A DNA stretch of 40,820 nt from a virus. Shown here piece after piece: positions 1 to 10,478 of the stretch; position 1 is the stretch's first letter, and every line of letters starts with the position of its first letter. The stretch spans positions 1-40,820 of IMG/VR virus record IMGVR_UViG_3300009159_000127; one strand, given 5' to 3'. The translations under genes were made by a program, and so were the position numbers. The notes under the pieces were generated by a model, which was given only the letters and a program-made list of their open reading frames with translations, made no database searches and was not told the DNA's origin.

Positions 1-2387
1 GGATGTGCCCATTGACCAAGATCATCTTTAATGATTTTTCCTTTTTTAGCACTAGCCATTGTTTTCTTTGCATATGGACCATTACTTGGAGCACCTACCC
101 TTGCATACATACTTCCTGTAGCTCCTGGAATAGAACCACCCATTTCACGTTTAACAGCTGTTGCTGTTACATTTACAGGTGTTTTATCTCCCAAATTTGA
201 TAATACATTTCTTTTTTGAGCTTCTATTAAAAGGTTATGTTTATTCTTTTCTGACATAGGTAATGTTCCAACTACACTTCCAATAAAATTATTATATAAA
301 TCAGAGCTAGTCTCTTTCCATTGATTTGGTGAATTATACTCATGTAATGCTCCTGCAACATTAGTAGCTAATACATTAAGAGGTGCTACTCCAGGAATAA
401 AATTTGCCCAACTAGGTAATATAGAAGACATAGCAGCTGAACTTGAAGAATGTCTTATAGCATCTAATGGTCCATTATGTAAACCTGTATTTATTCCTTG
501 TTCCACAGCTATCTCTTGAGCTCTTTGTTGTGCTGGAGTTACATATTTTTTAATAAGATCTTTTTCTTTTTTTCTTAATTTAGTATTATAGTTAGAAACG
601 TTTACCCTTTTTCCTTTTTGTGCTTGAGGAATAGAACCACCTGTTTTGAAACCATTTAAATCTTTAAAAGTTGTCATAGGAGCAACTTCTTTATAATGTT
701 TTGCAAAGTATTCTGCTTCTTCAGGAGAGTCAAATTTAGGATCTTGTTCAAAAGCCTTCGCCATTCCTATTTTAGACTTCATCATACTTTTCATTCCATC
801 AGCATAATCTTTTGATCTTTCTAATACATCCAATAACTTATATGCATATTCTTCTTGTTCTGGAGTAATGTCTTGTGCAGTAGGATCACCTACTATTATT
901 CTAGAAGCAATAGTTTCTAATATATCTTGTTTATCAGGAGAATATGGTTCACCCTTATTCATTGTATTAAAATACTTTTCTTGTTTTGGAGTTATACCAA
1001 ATGTTGGTCTTTCATATCCATTACGCATAGCAAGTCTAGCTTGTTCAAGTTTTGCAACATGCCTTTTTTGTTCGTCACTTAATGGAGAATAAGGATTAAT
1101 GATAACATGATTATCTTCAGTGGCCATTCCTCCTACATCAGTTCTTTCTTTAAGGAATTCATCTTCTGAAGGATATAAGTTTCTTTCAGGATACCAATAT
1201 ATTGGATCAATAGATTGTTCTTGTTCAACAATACTTGGTTTTTTAAACATTGATTCCCCAAATTGTGCTTGAGGAACATAATTAACTGGATAGACAGATC
1301 CACCTGTTTGTTTTTTAAGAGTAAACTTTGGATTGTTTGGATCAAATGGTAAGAAATCATTAGTATTCCAAATACGACCATACCAAGTATCATTATAATT
1401 ACTACTAGGAACCCCAGGAGCAGGATTATTTATATTTTGATAATACCAATCTCTACCTTTATTCATTAAAACTCTTCTTTCATTTTCTGAAAGTTTTCCT
1501 ATTGTATTAGCATATTCATCATCAAAAGAATATGCTGGATTTTTTCTACCTGCCCATTTACCATCTTTATCTAACTTGGATTTATCATATTTTCTATAAT
1601 ATTCTTGTAATGCAAATGCTCTAGGATCTTTAGTTATTTTATTATTGTCTTTATCCCAACCAGCATTAAAAACAAAATCCATTGCCTCACTTGCTTCCAT
1701 TGCACTTGCATTAGGCATTATTTTTTGCACCTCTGGATATACACTATTCATTAACATATTCATGTATTGAGGATCACTATAATATGGTAAGGGAGCACCT
1801 CCAGGACCACCTTTTAGTTGCTCATACTTCAATATTTTATCAGCTTGATATGCAACACTATCTTTAGAAGTCATTGCCTTTGATTTTATATTCAAAGGTT
1901 TTTTAGTTGTACCTTCTTGAGTAGTAGAAACCTTACCACCCATTTCCATTGCATCAGGATTATCATCAACTCCTATAACCTCCCAGTTATCATCAAAGAC
2001 AATTAAACTACCATGTTTAGTTTTCACTTTCTTTGCTCCAAGCTTTTTAGCTTGTGCAGTCATAGCTTCCCAATCAGGAACCCAAATACCTTCTTCATTA
2101 TAACCCCCAGCATCCTCTATTACTGGAATAGAAGAATTTAATTTACCACCCATTTGAAACTGTCCACCCCATGCAGGAGAATAATCTCTTCCTACATTGC
2201 TATATCCATCTCCTTTAAATCCTTCAGGAGCAGAAGCTTTGGAATCATTATAGTTATCCATCCAACCACCATTCTTCATGTTGTTGCTATTGTCTCTACC
2301 ACACTCATGACATATATACATATCCTTCTTACTAGAATCAGATTTGTTCCAAGACCATCCACATGTGCATGTTACTTTTCCTTTCAT
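1..2387 (-). CDS. Giant virion protein, N-terminal ~795 residues (cut by window edge)
   Basis: The frame is open from the ATG at 2387 to base 1 and starts one base after the stop of the preceding gene. The N-terminus is a small zinc ribbon with Cys7, Cys9, Cys26 and Cys29. A low-complexity region follows with repeated M/T-G-G-K/S motifs (such as FQMGGKL, MEMGGKV, REMGGSIPGATG) and the sequence MYARVGAPSNGPYAKK near the edge. Residues ~637-705 carry DAIRH, then HE, then DLYNN. This order resembles the DUF6973 pattern, so a virion-borne hydrolase or cell-wall-active domain is possible but unproven. As the last gene of the structural operon it may be an internal or tail-tip protein. I recognise the architecture from Bacteroidota phages but know no function for it. 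Confidence 0.8.
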   Translation of the reverse strand, partial: MKGKVTCTCGWSWNKSDSSKKDMYICHECGRDNSNNMKNGGWMDNYNDSKASAPEGFKGDGYSNVGRDYSPAWGGQFQMGGKLNSSIPVIEDAGGYNEEGIWVPDWEAMTAQAKKLGAKKVKTKHGSLIVFDDNWEVIGVDDNPDAMEMGGKVSTTQEGTTKKPLNIKSKAMTSKDSVAYQADKILKYEQLKGGPGGAPLPYYSDPQYMNMLMNSVYPEVQKIMPNASAMEASEAMDFVFNAGWDKDNNKITKDPRAFALQEYYRKYDKSKLDKDGKWAGRKNPAYSFDDEYANTIGKLSENERRVLMNKGRDWYYQNINNPAPGVPSSNYNDTWYGRIWNTNDFLPFDPNNPKFTLKKQTGGSVYPVNYVPQAQFGESMFKKPSIVEQEQSIDPIYWYPERNLYPSEDEFLKERTDVGGMATEDNHVIINPYSPLSDEQKRHVAKLEQARLAMRNGYERPTFGITPKQEKYFNTMNKGEPYSPDKQDILETIASRIIVGDPTAQDITPEQEEYAYKLLDVLERSKDYADGMKSMMKSKIGMAKAFEQDPKFDSPEEAEYFAKHYKEVAPMTTFKDLNGFKTGGSIPQAQKGKRVNVSNYNTKLRKKEKDLIKKYVTPAQQRAQEIAVEQGINTGLHNGPLDAIRHSSSSAAMSSILPSWANFIPGVAPLNVLATNVAGALHEYNSPNQWKETSSDLYNNFIGSVVGTLPMSEKNKHNLLIEAQKRNVLSNLGDKTPVNVTATAVKREMGGSIPGATGSMYARVGAPSNGPYAKKTMASAKKGKIIKDDLGQWAH

Positions 2388-2388
2388 A

Positions 2389-3255
2389 TTATTTGTATGA
2401 GATTTGTGCAGGAGTTAATATAAATTGAGACACTAGATGCGTTGTAGCAGAGTTATCAAGAATGTGTCTCACCTTCAATTCTTTTGCTCTTAGCGTTGCT
2501 TTCTTAAAGCTTCTAGGACCATAGTCCATATTAGCTTGGTTCACCACCTTATCAATAGAAAGACTCTGACATGTTGTATTAAACAATGGAACTTGAGAAC
2601 TCTTCTCTACTGCCCAGAATGTATTATATTGATAGAAGCTATCACTCTTTGTATATGTGATGGTTTTGCTATCAGCATTGAATATTGGGTATTGCATGTA
2701 CGCACGCATGTTGTTCATTGGTTTTGCTACAAGCTCAAGAATACCAGAACTCTGTTGTCCATTATATAGAATAGCTTTATTAAACCATTCATCATTTGTT
2801 TCTATCCTTGAGTTATCATTAAATACACCATCTGGTATACTAAGATATTTATATGCCTTAGTGTAGTCTTTTACATTCTGCAATATCTCATCTTGGTACT
2901 GATAAGAAAATGGATACTCAATAATATATGGTTCTATGTTTCCATAAAAGTAGTTATATATTTCTATATTAGTTAAGTGTCTCCACAAACAAGCTGTAGT
3001 AGTTTGAATGTAATTTGCATTAGCATATTGTAAAACATTAAACTGACTATAAGGAAAACTCTTTTTAAACTTACATTTTCCTGTAGACTCAATTACAACA
3101 ATACTAACATTATCATCTACTACATAAGTGATTCCTCTAATCAAAGTTTTCTTAGGAACATCCATAGCAATAATATTACCAAACTGATCGCTGATATTAA
3201 ATGGTCCAACGCTTGGTCCAGATATTGCTAATTTTATTGTTAAATTCTTTGACAT
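2389..3255 (-). CDS. Tail-associated protein with N-terminal GPFN module (288 aa)
   Basis: This 288-residue protein starts 12 bases after the stabilization-protein stop. Residues ~1-65 (LAISGPSVGPFNISDQFGN, ending near STGKCKF) match the N-terminal module of three fibre-cassette proteins at 13.1-15.4 kb. Here the module joins a different C-terminal part with no Thr linker, rich in aromatic residues and Asn. No signal peptide or membrane segment is visible. By position next to the stabilization protein it is probably a tail or tail-tip component. The shared N-terminus suggests that all four proteins dock on the same virion partner; that is inference. Confidence 0.75.
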   Translation of the reverse strand: MSKNLTIKLAISGPSVGPFNISDQFGNIIAMDVPKKTLIRGITYVVDDNVSIVVIESTGKCKFKKSFPYSQFNVLQYANANYIQTTTACLWRHLTNIEIYNYFYGNIEPYIIEYPFSYQYQDEILQNVKDYTKAYKYLSIPDGVFNDNSRIETNDEWFNKAILYNGQQSSGILELVAKPMNNMRAYMQYPIFNADSKTITYTKSDSFYQYNTFWAVEKSSQVPLFNTTCQSLSIDKVVNQANMDYGPRSFKKATLRAKELKVRHILDNSATTHLVSQFILTPAQISYK

Positions 3256-3267
3256 ATTTCAATCTTA

Positions 3268-6200
3268 TTAAGGAACAGAGGTGGTAGTACTTGTTGTAGG
3301 AGAAACTGCAGTGGTGGTTGTTGTGGTAGTTGGCGTTGATGTAGTAGTACTAGTAGTTGTACTGGTACTAGTCGATGTGCTAGTAGAGGTGCTAGTAGAA
3401 GTACTGCTAGAACTAGTAGTTGTTGTAGTTGGTTGACAACTTACATCACTTATACATGATATTGATCCACCTGTAATTGATAATCCACTACCTGGATTAC
3501 AATCTGATGTAAATGATCCAGCTTGTGCACATATATAAATTACATTATCACTTACAGTTTGAGTTTGAGGAGCACCTGCATAATCAATCCAACTTACATC
3601 ACAAGTGCCAATTACTTGAACAGTGTAACAGAAATTAGGAGGAGCCACTGTAGTTGTACTTGTTGTTGTAAGAAGATTTCCATTATCTGTTAATGAACAT
3701 ATTACACATGTAGTTGCTTGAGTTGCTGAATTAGGAATTATTCCAAAGTTATCTACAAATGTTAAAGAGTATAAAGGAGCTGAATCTACTACATAAAAAT
3801 CTCCTACATTATCTACTACATATATACTACAATTACATTCAAAGATAGATGTTGGAACAACTGATCCAAGATCTATATCAAGATCAATAGCGTTTGTTGC
3901 ATAATCATATTGAGTAAGATAATATGCTGATGTTATTGAATCCTGATTAAGTATTAGTAACTTACCAGAACTTGTGTATAAGAAATTACCTAATGCAACT
4001 CTATCTGTCTGCAATGTAAATACAGTTGTTGAAGATGCAATGGTTGTAGTGATATCTAACTCAACTACTTCTTGAGGACTAACTGATGAATCTACAGCAA
4101 TTAATAATGTATTACTTAATGATGATATACCAGAAGCAGTTGTAAATCCTCCAGGAAGAGTTATGTTTCTATTAAACACTGCACTGAAAGGACTTGTTAT
4201 AACATCCCATTCAACAATATCAGCATCTATAGACCAAAGTTTATTTGTTGATAATTGTATTCCATATGAACTTGTATATCCTGGCACTGATAATGTATTT
4301 AAAGATCCACTTAAATTAAAATAACTTATAACATCTCCTTCGCTAAGTAATATTCCACAACATGCTGATACTCTAGCAGCTAGTGTACTTGTTGAAGTTG
4401 TTGTTCCAAATTGACAATATCCAATTTCTTCAACAATTCCATTTATAACATTATAAGCAAATTTATAAGATTGTCCTTGAGGTGTAAAATACCAACCATC
4501 AGGAGCTAATGTGCAATCTACATCATTACCATAGTAAACTGTATCACCAATACTAAGATCAGTTGCCATAACTGAGAAACCAGTTAATGTTGTAATTGTA
4601 GAAGTTGTAAATGCAATTGCAGCACAAGCGTCCATAAGACTTCCTGTAGAAACAACTGCAGGAGAAGCTCCAACTTGATATCCAGTATAGAATCCATATA
4701 AATTTAATTCAGTAGGTCTCATGCACATAGTAGTTGTAGTTGTTGTAGAAGGAGAAGGTACTGTAATTACACCTGTTCCATTTAGATTACAGAATAGTTC
4801 ACTTGCTATTCCACCTAATTGACAATCTAATATAATAATTGTAGTACTAGTTGTAGTAGTAGATATAGGAATTGAAGTGGTTGTGGTTGTTGTTGGAGGA
4901 GGAGGAATTAATCTTCCAACTAGTGCTGAGAAATTAAAATCATCACAACATCCATTAATTCCTGAATAGAAGAAATTGTTTTCTGCTATATAGAAATTAG
5001 GAATATAACTATGGAAAGATATCCAACTTTTAGTATTGAAGTTGAATGATATTGTCCAAGACTTATTACAGAAGTAATCAGGATCTGTTAAATACACTTG
5101 AGTTCTTATTGCAAGTCCACTGATTGTATCTTCTACATAAAACTGTTGTAAGATATCATCGTATTTTACATCCTTATCAATAGGGATATAATCTAATTTA
5201 GTAAAAATCACTCTTTCAAACTTACTATCATATACTCCATGAAGTCCTACTCCTGTGAAGTTATTATCTATGTTTACATCTGGGAAGTATCTAAGAATCT
5301 CAAATGCCAAATGGTCTGTGAAGAATCTATTCATACCAGAACCAAATCCAGAAAGTTCTACAGCTTGGGTTCCAGAAATTAAAAAGATTTGTCCTCTCTT
5401 AGCATCTACAGTAATTTGACCTTGAGGAATCTTCAATAAGAACTTATTCTGACTTCCTACATATCCAAGATCTGTTTCAGCAAAATCAATTGGAGGTGCT
5501 CCTCTAAATAAATTAGGATTACCTACATATGCTGCTTGTGGATTACTTGTATCAATAGTCAATAAGTTATTATACATCAAAGATTTGTTTTCAAATCTAG
5601 CAAGTACAGCTTTATTTTGAATACCATCTAATGATATAAGATTACCATAGTTTTGAGGGAAATCAAAATATGATAATGATCTATAAGTCAACCAACTATT
5701 AACTCTATTATCAGCATCTGTGTTTTGAGAATCTGAATAGATTGCTCTAAATGGATAATATGTATAACAAAACTGATCAGCCCAATCAGCAGGAAGATGT
5801 GTAAATGTATTTTCCTTATTCTGTTTAGAGAATGTTACATTATAGTAATAAGTGTTATCTTGTGCTATTGTTACAAAATCTTCTTGTACCCAATCATCAG
5901 GAATACCTGTTGATACGTGTGGCCAGAAGTCACCTTCTCTATTATTAAATGCTTGTCTAAGATCTATATTGTAAGAGCTCTCACAATAGAAGTTAGGAAT
6001 ACCATATGCAAACAAATAAAAGAATCCATCATAGTAGGTTCTATTTGAACCAGAAGGTGCATTCATCCTACCTGTAAGAGGATCATAATTAGGACAATCA
6101 AAGTTATTAGCTTTGTATGAAATAATATTTGACATTACAATACCATCTACTGTAAAATCTGATAATATAGAACGTGCTGAGTGCCAGTATTTTGGATAGG

Positions 6201-9200
6201 CTATGTTACCAATCTCATCATAGAATATATCTGAATCATCAGGAGCTCCAACTCTATTATCAATAAAGTATGGTATCTTTGTTTTGAATGTAAATCTAGA
6301 TATGAATGTATCTCCACCAAATACAGTGGCAATCTCTGATGAGTTTATATCCACCTTTCTTTGAAATCCTGTATCAATTGTAACGTATGAATATATCTGT
6401 CCCCATTGGTTAACAAATGAATTTTTCATAGAAGCATAATAAGAAACAACACTAATAGGTTGTTGTTTAGCTGGAGCATTGCATACTTGACTACTTCCTA
6501 TAGTAAATCTAGATACATCTGTAATGAAAGGAGTCCCTCCTGAATCAAGACTTGGTGTACTGCTAGGAAAAAGTAAAGCTGTAACTGGATTAGTATTTCT
6601 ATCTTCTATAGTTTTGATATATACAGAACTTTCTCTTTCATAATTGTTTACATTAATTCCACCTGGTTCTCCAACAGATTGAACACCTGGAATAAGATAA
6701 CGAGCAAAATCAATTGTTCTTTGTTTAATACCAGTTGTGGTTCCTATTGTAACATTATTACCTATGTCTCCATAATAGTCATAATTAGCTATTGAGTTAA
6801 ATGAATACGCATAGTTCTTTCTAGTAATACCATTTATATAAATAGTTAAATATGCTTGATATGCAGCAAACATAAATGAAGCATTGAATGGATCTGATTT
6901 ACCTCCTAAATCTCTTGAACTAGCTAATGCATCTCTCTGAGCGTCTTCTGAAAGTAATTTATATTTAGCATTATTTTTAACTTGAACAAAATGAGCTCTA
7001 CCACCACCAAACATTACATTTTCAAGTTTTAATACATCACCTAAGAAGGGTTGTCCAAATGATGTTTCAGGAGAATTAAATATCTGTCTGTAATTTAATA
7101 TTCCAGGAGTGAAGCCAGGAAGAGGTGTTTCTTTTCTACCATCAAATGTAGACCTTCTACTTCTACCAAAATTTACAACCCCTTCAGGTTGAATTTCTTC
7201 AGGTTCAAGATCAGCACGTGGATTACACTTAAATTGATCATACCAAGGATTATTACAATCATCACCTACATTTCCACCAACATTCACTATGGCTCTACCA
7301 GTACTACAACCACCTCCAAAGATGTTAGTGTTGGAGTCCATATACTGTGTTTTTGAGGTAAGAACAGTATTGTCTGAAGTAAATGGAGTTTGCCAATTTG
7401 CAGTATATCCTTTAGTTCCACGACAGCCATTTAAGTAATATGAATCAAAATTTCCAGGACCAACAAATACTCTAGGACCAACACCTATTTCTACTATAGG
7501 TCTAGATGTAGAAAGAAACTCAATTGTTGTATTAGCAGGTACTGTTTTTGTTCCAGTTTGATTTGTATTAGGATCTTTGTATGAAATTTCAATCTCAGCA
7601 TTACTTCTGTTTATTACTAACCATGGTTCAGATAATTGATTGTATGCATTATTAAATTTATTTAAGAAAGGATCTGGATTAAGATCATTATATGGATAGT
7701 TTGGATAGTAAAGAGTTTGATCTTGTCTTTCATAAGATCCAATATTACGAAGTATTCCTTTAGCTATAATAGATTTGTTTGTTCCTCTATCTCCTCTAAC
7801 TATTTTAAATGCAACAATATCATCTTTCTGTTCAGGAGTTAATGATGAGTTAGCAATTAATTGACTAACTTCTTTAACATCAACTCTTACACCTATAGGA
7901 AACACTGCATCATTTTGCATAACTGGTGTGAATCCAGGACCTGCAACAAATGTTGGATTCTCAAATATAGGACTTACAAGAACATCTGGAAACTTGTGAT
8001 GTCTAATAGGTTGACCAGCAAGGTCACCCCATACATCTATATTACAAGGATATTCTTCTATAGATTCCCAATAAGCAAATTCACCATATTCATATGGTGT
8101 AGCATTATTAATAGGATCTCCAGTAGCTGGTCCTATTACAGATGCTGTGTTATATATCTTCCAATAAGGACTATATCCAATACCTGTTACAGGATCTGTA
8201 GTAGTAGGTTCACCTATGAAGTCATCGTTAGTATCTGGAACAGGTGGTTGACTTAACTCATTGTTGTTCATCATTCTTCCTGGGATATGGAAACCATCTG
8301 TTTGTTTTCCATTTTTAAGAAGAAATACAATCTCAAATGCATACACCTCATCACGTAGATAACCACGTAGGTTTGTAGCATTTAATTCATCTGAATAATT
8401 TTCATTAGAAGGGATTCTATATGTTTGCCATCCAAGAGTGATTTGACTAGCAATAGATTGATAATTTATTCTATCTATAGATGTAAGATTATCCCATACA
8501 AGAATATCTTGTACAGCTGTTACATCTTGTGCAATATCATAATAGGGATATTTCTCAAATATATCTATAATGGTAAGACGAATGTTATCTACATTCTGAC
8601 CTGTGTATATTACCTGATCAGTAGAATTTTCAATAAAATATGTACCTACTAATTGTACAGAAGTGACAGCATTTACACTGCTAATAACTGCTAAGTTATA
8701 GTATTGGTATTGTCCTGAAGTATCAAGATCAGCAATGTCTACAACAACTGATTTACCAACAGTGTAATTATAATTCACTGTAGTGATGAAAGGATCAGCA
8801 ATAGGTGTAGGATTTGTAATGGAATAATATGATGTGAATGCATTACCAACAGCATCAGAATATTGTATAGCAAATTGTACAGTTCCTGCTTTTAGTTCTC
8901 CACCTGTAATTACATCTGAAATGGTTAGTGATGGGATACTAAAATTAGGTTGTATCTTTAATTGGTTGCAATCTACTTGATCTGTAAATGTAGGATCACA
9001 AAGATTTGAATTAACTGTTGGTATGTAAGGAACATTATTTATATCTAGATATCTTCTAGGATTTAATCCATCTGTCCAATATATCTCTGTTGTACAGTTT
9101 GTTATTCTATGTACAGTTTTTTGTATTGGATGATTTATATTAAAGTTAAGACATTTAGCATCAACTAATATATGATATATACAATCATTGTTATCCATAT

Positions 9201-9492
9201 ATCCAATATGACTATCTCCTGTATTAGGATTAGTGATAAAGAATATATGTTTGTTTTGTTCTCCAATAAAATGAGTACCAATTAATGTAAATCCTTTTGG
9301 GAAATTTACACAAAGTTCATTACCTGGTTCATTCTGATAATTTACAGAATTGGCATCAAAGTTTTCTAAGGCAGCATTTAATGCATATGTAAGAGTTCCT
9401 GGTTTAATCTGGTTCAAAGTTTGATCCATATTTAAACCAATAGTAGCATTATTATACTCCTGTTTGATATTTCCTTTTTGTTCTTCAGCCAT
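3268..9492 (-). CDS. Tail stabilization/muzzle-type protein with adhesin-like C-terminal extension (2074 aa)
   Basis: Residues 1 to ~1530 look like the crAss-type 'stabilization' (muzzle) protein. The opening reads GLNMDQTLNQIKPGTLTYAL, followed by NEPGNE and a long beta-rich, aromatic body without Thr runs. The C-terminal ~540 residues differ: a Thr linker at ~1531, small Cys-containing domains, a second propeller-like region (~1710-1935), another linker, then a Cys module (~1950-2015) very like one in the 790-aa fibre protein. It ends in a Ser/Thr tract of ~55 residues closing with TSTTTSVP. Likely role: closing the tail tube and carrying adhesin domains. The first part is well supported by order and size; the roles of the extension are inferred. 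Confidence 0.8.
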   Translation of the reverse strand: MAEEQKGNIKQEYNNATIGLNMDQTLNQIKPGTLTYALNAALENFDANSVNYQNEPGNELCVNFPKGFTLIGTHFIGEQNKHIFFITNPNTGDSHIGYMDNNDCIYHILVDAKCLNFNINHPIQKTVHRITNCTTEIYWTDGLNPRRYLDINNVPYIPTVNSNLCDPTFTDQVDCNQLKIQPNFSIPSLTISDVITGGELKAGTVQFAIQYSDAVGNAFTSYYSITNPTPIADPFITTVNYNYTVGKSVVVDIADLDTSGQYQYYNLAVISSVNAVTSVQLVGTYFIENSTDQVIYTGQNVDNIRLTIIDIFEKYPYYDIAQDVTAVQDILVWDNLTSIDRINYQSIASQITLGWQTYRIPSNENYSDELNATNLRGYLRDEVYAFEIVFLLKNGKQTDGFHIPGRMMNNNELSQPPVPDTNDDFIGEPTTTDPVTGIGYSPYWKIYNTASVIGPATGDPINNATPYEYGEFAYWESIEEYPCNIDVWGDLAGQPIRHHKFPDVLVSPIFENPTFVAGPGFTPVMQNDAVFPIGVRVDVKEVSQLIANSSLTPEQKDDIVAFKIVRGDRGTNKSIIAKGILRNIGSYERQDQTLYYPNYPYNDLNPDPFLNKFNNAYNQLSEPWLVINRSNAEIEISYKDPNTNQTGTKTVPANTTIEFLSTSRPIVEIGVGPRVFVGPGNFDSYYLNGCRGTKGYTANWQTPFTSDNTVLTSKTQYMDSNTNIFGGGCSTGRAIVNVGGNVGDDCNNPWYDQFKCNPRADLEPEEIQPEGVVNFGRSRRSTFDGRKETPLPGFTPGILNYRQIFNSPETSFGQPFLGDVLKLENVMFGGGRAHFVQVKNNAKYKLLSEDAQRDALASSRDLGGKSDPFNASFMFAAYQAYLTIYINGITRKNYAYSFNSIANYDYYGDIGNNVTIGTTTGIKQRTIDFARYLIPGVQSVGEPGGINVNNYERESSVYIKTIEDRNTNPVTALLFPSSTPSLDSGGTPFITDVSRFTIGSSQVCNAPAKQQPISVVSYYASMKNSFVNQWGQIYSYVTIDTGFQRKVDINSSEIATVFGGDTFISRFTFKTKIPYFIDNRVGAPDDSDIFYDEIGNIAYPKYWHSARSILSDFTVDGIVMSNIISYKANNFDCPNYDPLTGRMNAPSGSNRTYYDGFFYLFAYGIPNFYCESSYNIDLRQAFNNREGDFWPHVSTGIPDDWVQEDFVTIAQDNTYYYNVTFSKQNKENTFTHLPADWADQFCYTYYPFRAIYSDSQNTDADNRVNSWLTYRSLSYFDFPQNYGNLISLDGIQNKAVLARFENKSLMYNNLLTIDTSNPQAAYVGNPNLFRGAPPIDFAETDLGYVGSQNKFLLKIPQGQITVDAKRGQIFLISGTQAVELSGFGSGMNRFFTDHLAFEILRYFPDVNIDNNFTGVGLHGVYDSKFERVIFTKLDYIPIDKDVKYDDILQQFYVEDTISGLAIRTQVYLTDPDYFCNKSWTISFNFNTKSWISFHSYIPNFYIAENNFFYSGINGCCDDFNFSALVGRLIPPPPTTTTTTSIPISTTTTSTTIIILDCQLGGIASELFCNLNGTGVITVPSPSTTTTTTMCMRPTELNLYGFYTGYQVGASPAVVSTGSLMDACAAIAFTTSTITTLTGFSVMATDLSIGDTVYYGNDVDCTLAPDGWYFTPQGQSYKFAYNVINGIVEEIGYCQFGTTTSTSTLAARVSACCGILLSEGDVISYFNLSGSLNTLSVPGYTSSYGIQLSTNKLWSIDADIVEWDVITSPFSAVFNRNITLPGGFTTASGISSLSNTLLIAVDSSVSPQEVVELDITTTIASSTTVFTLQTDRVALGNFLYTSSGKLLILNQDSITSAYYLTQYDYATNAIDLDIDLGSVVPTSIFECNCSIYVVDNVGDFYVVDSAPLYSLTFVDNFGIIPNSATQATTCVICSLTDNGNLLTTTSTTTVAPPNFCYTVQVIGTCDVSWIDYAGAPQTQTVSDNVIYICAQAGSFTSDCNPGSGLSITGGSISCISDVSCQPTTTTTSSSSTSTSTSTSTSTSTSTTTSTTTSTPTTTTTTTAVSPTTSTTTSVP
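3270..3430 (-). repeat. Ser/Thr linker repeat, C-terminus of stabilization protein
   Basis: This stretch encodes alternating Ser and Thr (QPTTTTTSSSSTSTSTSTST, then TTTST tracts) up to the stop codon. Serine is written with both AGY and TCN codons and threonine with ACT, ACA, ACC and ACG, so the DNA is not a clean triplet repeat. ACTAGT recurs. Confidence 0.9.
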
Positions 9493-9497
9493 AATGA

Positions 9498-10472
9498 TTA
9501 GTTATTACGTCTTCTACCATATCTATTAGTACGATTAGGAAGCTCATACATATTAAATCTATTAAGATCGTTTTTAATTCTTCTTTGTTTATCCCAAGGA
9601 GTTTGTTTCTTAACTTCAATATCAGCCATAATGTATGCTTCTTCATATGCCTGTTTGTGATAAGCAAGCTTCTGTTGTAACTGATTAAATGTTTCATCAT
9701 TAGTTTGGTTAGTAAGCATCTCAAACACTTTGAACTTAATGAATGCTTCTACATATTCTCTTATACGATAATTGTCAGGAATCATTTGATTTCCTATCTC
9801 ATCATACTCTGTAGCATAGAATAATAAATGAACAACGCCATTTCTGAAGTTTGTTACAAACTTATTATCTCTTATATCAAAGCTATCATGACTAGCAGAA
9901 CCAGGAGTGAATTGATGAATAGGAGGAGCTTGAGCATACATTTCCCAATTGTTTGTATAATCTACACCACAGTTTTGTCTTGCAGATATATTACCAGGTC
10001 TAAGTAAATACTCATGAGTAAATTGTCTAGCTGTACTATTGTTTGTTTTATAAACAGCTTGTACTAATGTTGGCATACATGTACCATCACATGCTGAATT
10101 CTGACAACCAGGGTTGTTACAAGGTGTTCCTCCAATAGTTAGTGGAGAGACTTGTATAGTGGTTGCAGAAGCTGCTTGTGAATAGAATGAATTAGCATCT
10201 TGATATGGAAAACCATTTACTGCTGTACACATCCAAGCTTCTCTTACAGCGTAAAAGTTATCAGGAAGTCTAGCTTGAAAATCTTCTATATATAAAATCT
10301 CTTCACTTATAACAAATGTAGTTCTTCCTAACTTCTTTAGAGCTTTATCTAAGTAGGTAGGAAATAAAAGATCATCTACAGCACCTGTATCAAAATAACT
10401 TTTAAGTTCTTCTTTAACAGTTGAATAGACAGGCTCTGGGGATACGAAATTGTATTTATAGTAGTATGACAT
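9498..10472 (-). CDS. Tail tubular protein, crAss type (324 aa)
   Basis: This 324-residue protein begins MSYYYKYNFVSPEPVYSTV and has an alpha-rich N-terminus (ELKSYFDTGAVDDLLFPTYL), a central Cys-rich insertion (NPGCQNSACDGTCMP, ~residue 125) and a helical C-terminal half ending in a basic Asn/Arg tail (NRYGRRRNN). Size, start and position directly upstream of the stabilization gene fit the crAss tail tubular protein (P22 gp4-like ring family), which joins the ring stack to the tail. The Cys cluster could bind metal or form disulfides in the virion. The alternative is another ring protein; structural identity is fairly secure. Confidence 0.78.
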   Translation of the reverse strand: MSYYYKYNFVSPEPVYSTVKEELKSYFDTGAVDDLLFPTYLDKALKKLGRTTFVISEEILYIEDFQARLPDNFYAVREAWMCTAVNGFPYQDANSFYSQAASATTIQVSPLTIGGTPCNNPGCQNSACDGTCMPTLVQAVYKTNNSTARQFTHEYLLRPGNISARQNCGVDYTNNWEMYAQAPPIHQFTPGSASHDSFDIRDNKFVTNFRNGVVHLLFYATEYDEIGNQMIPDNYRIREYVEAFIKFKVFEMLTNQTNDETFNQLQQKLAYHKQAYEEAYIMADIEVKKQTPWDKQRRIKNDLNRFNMYELPNRTNRYGRRRNN

Positions 10473-10478
10473 AGTTCA

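Noticed and set aside
1133-1393. Minus-strand 86-aa ORF near the left edge
   Set aside because: Sits inside the open frame of the partial giant protein, whose sequence here (e.g. IDPIYWYPERNLYPSEDEF) is clearly the coding one.
9485-9724. Minus-strand 79-aa ORF within the tubular-protein gene
   Set aside because: Lies wholly over the 3' part of the 324-aa gene in another frame; no independent start context.
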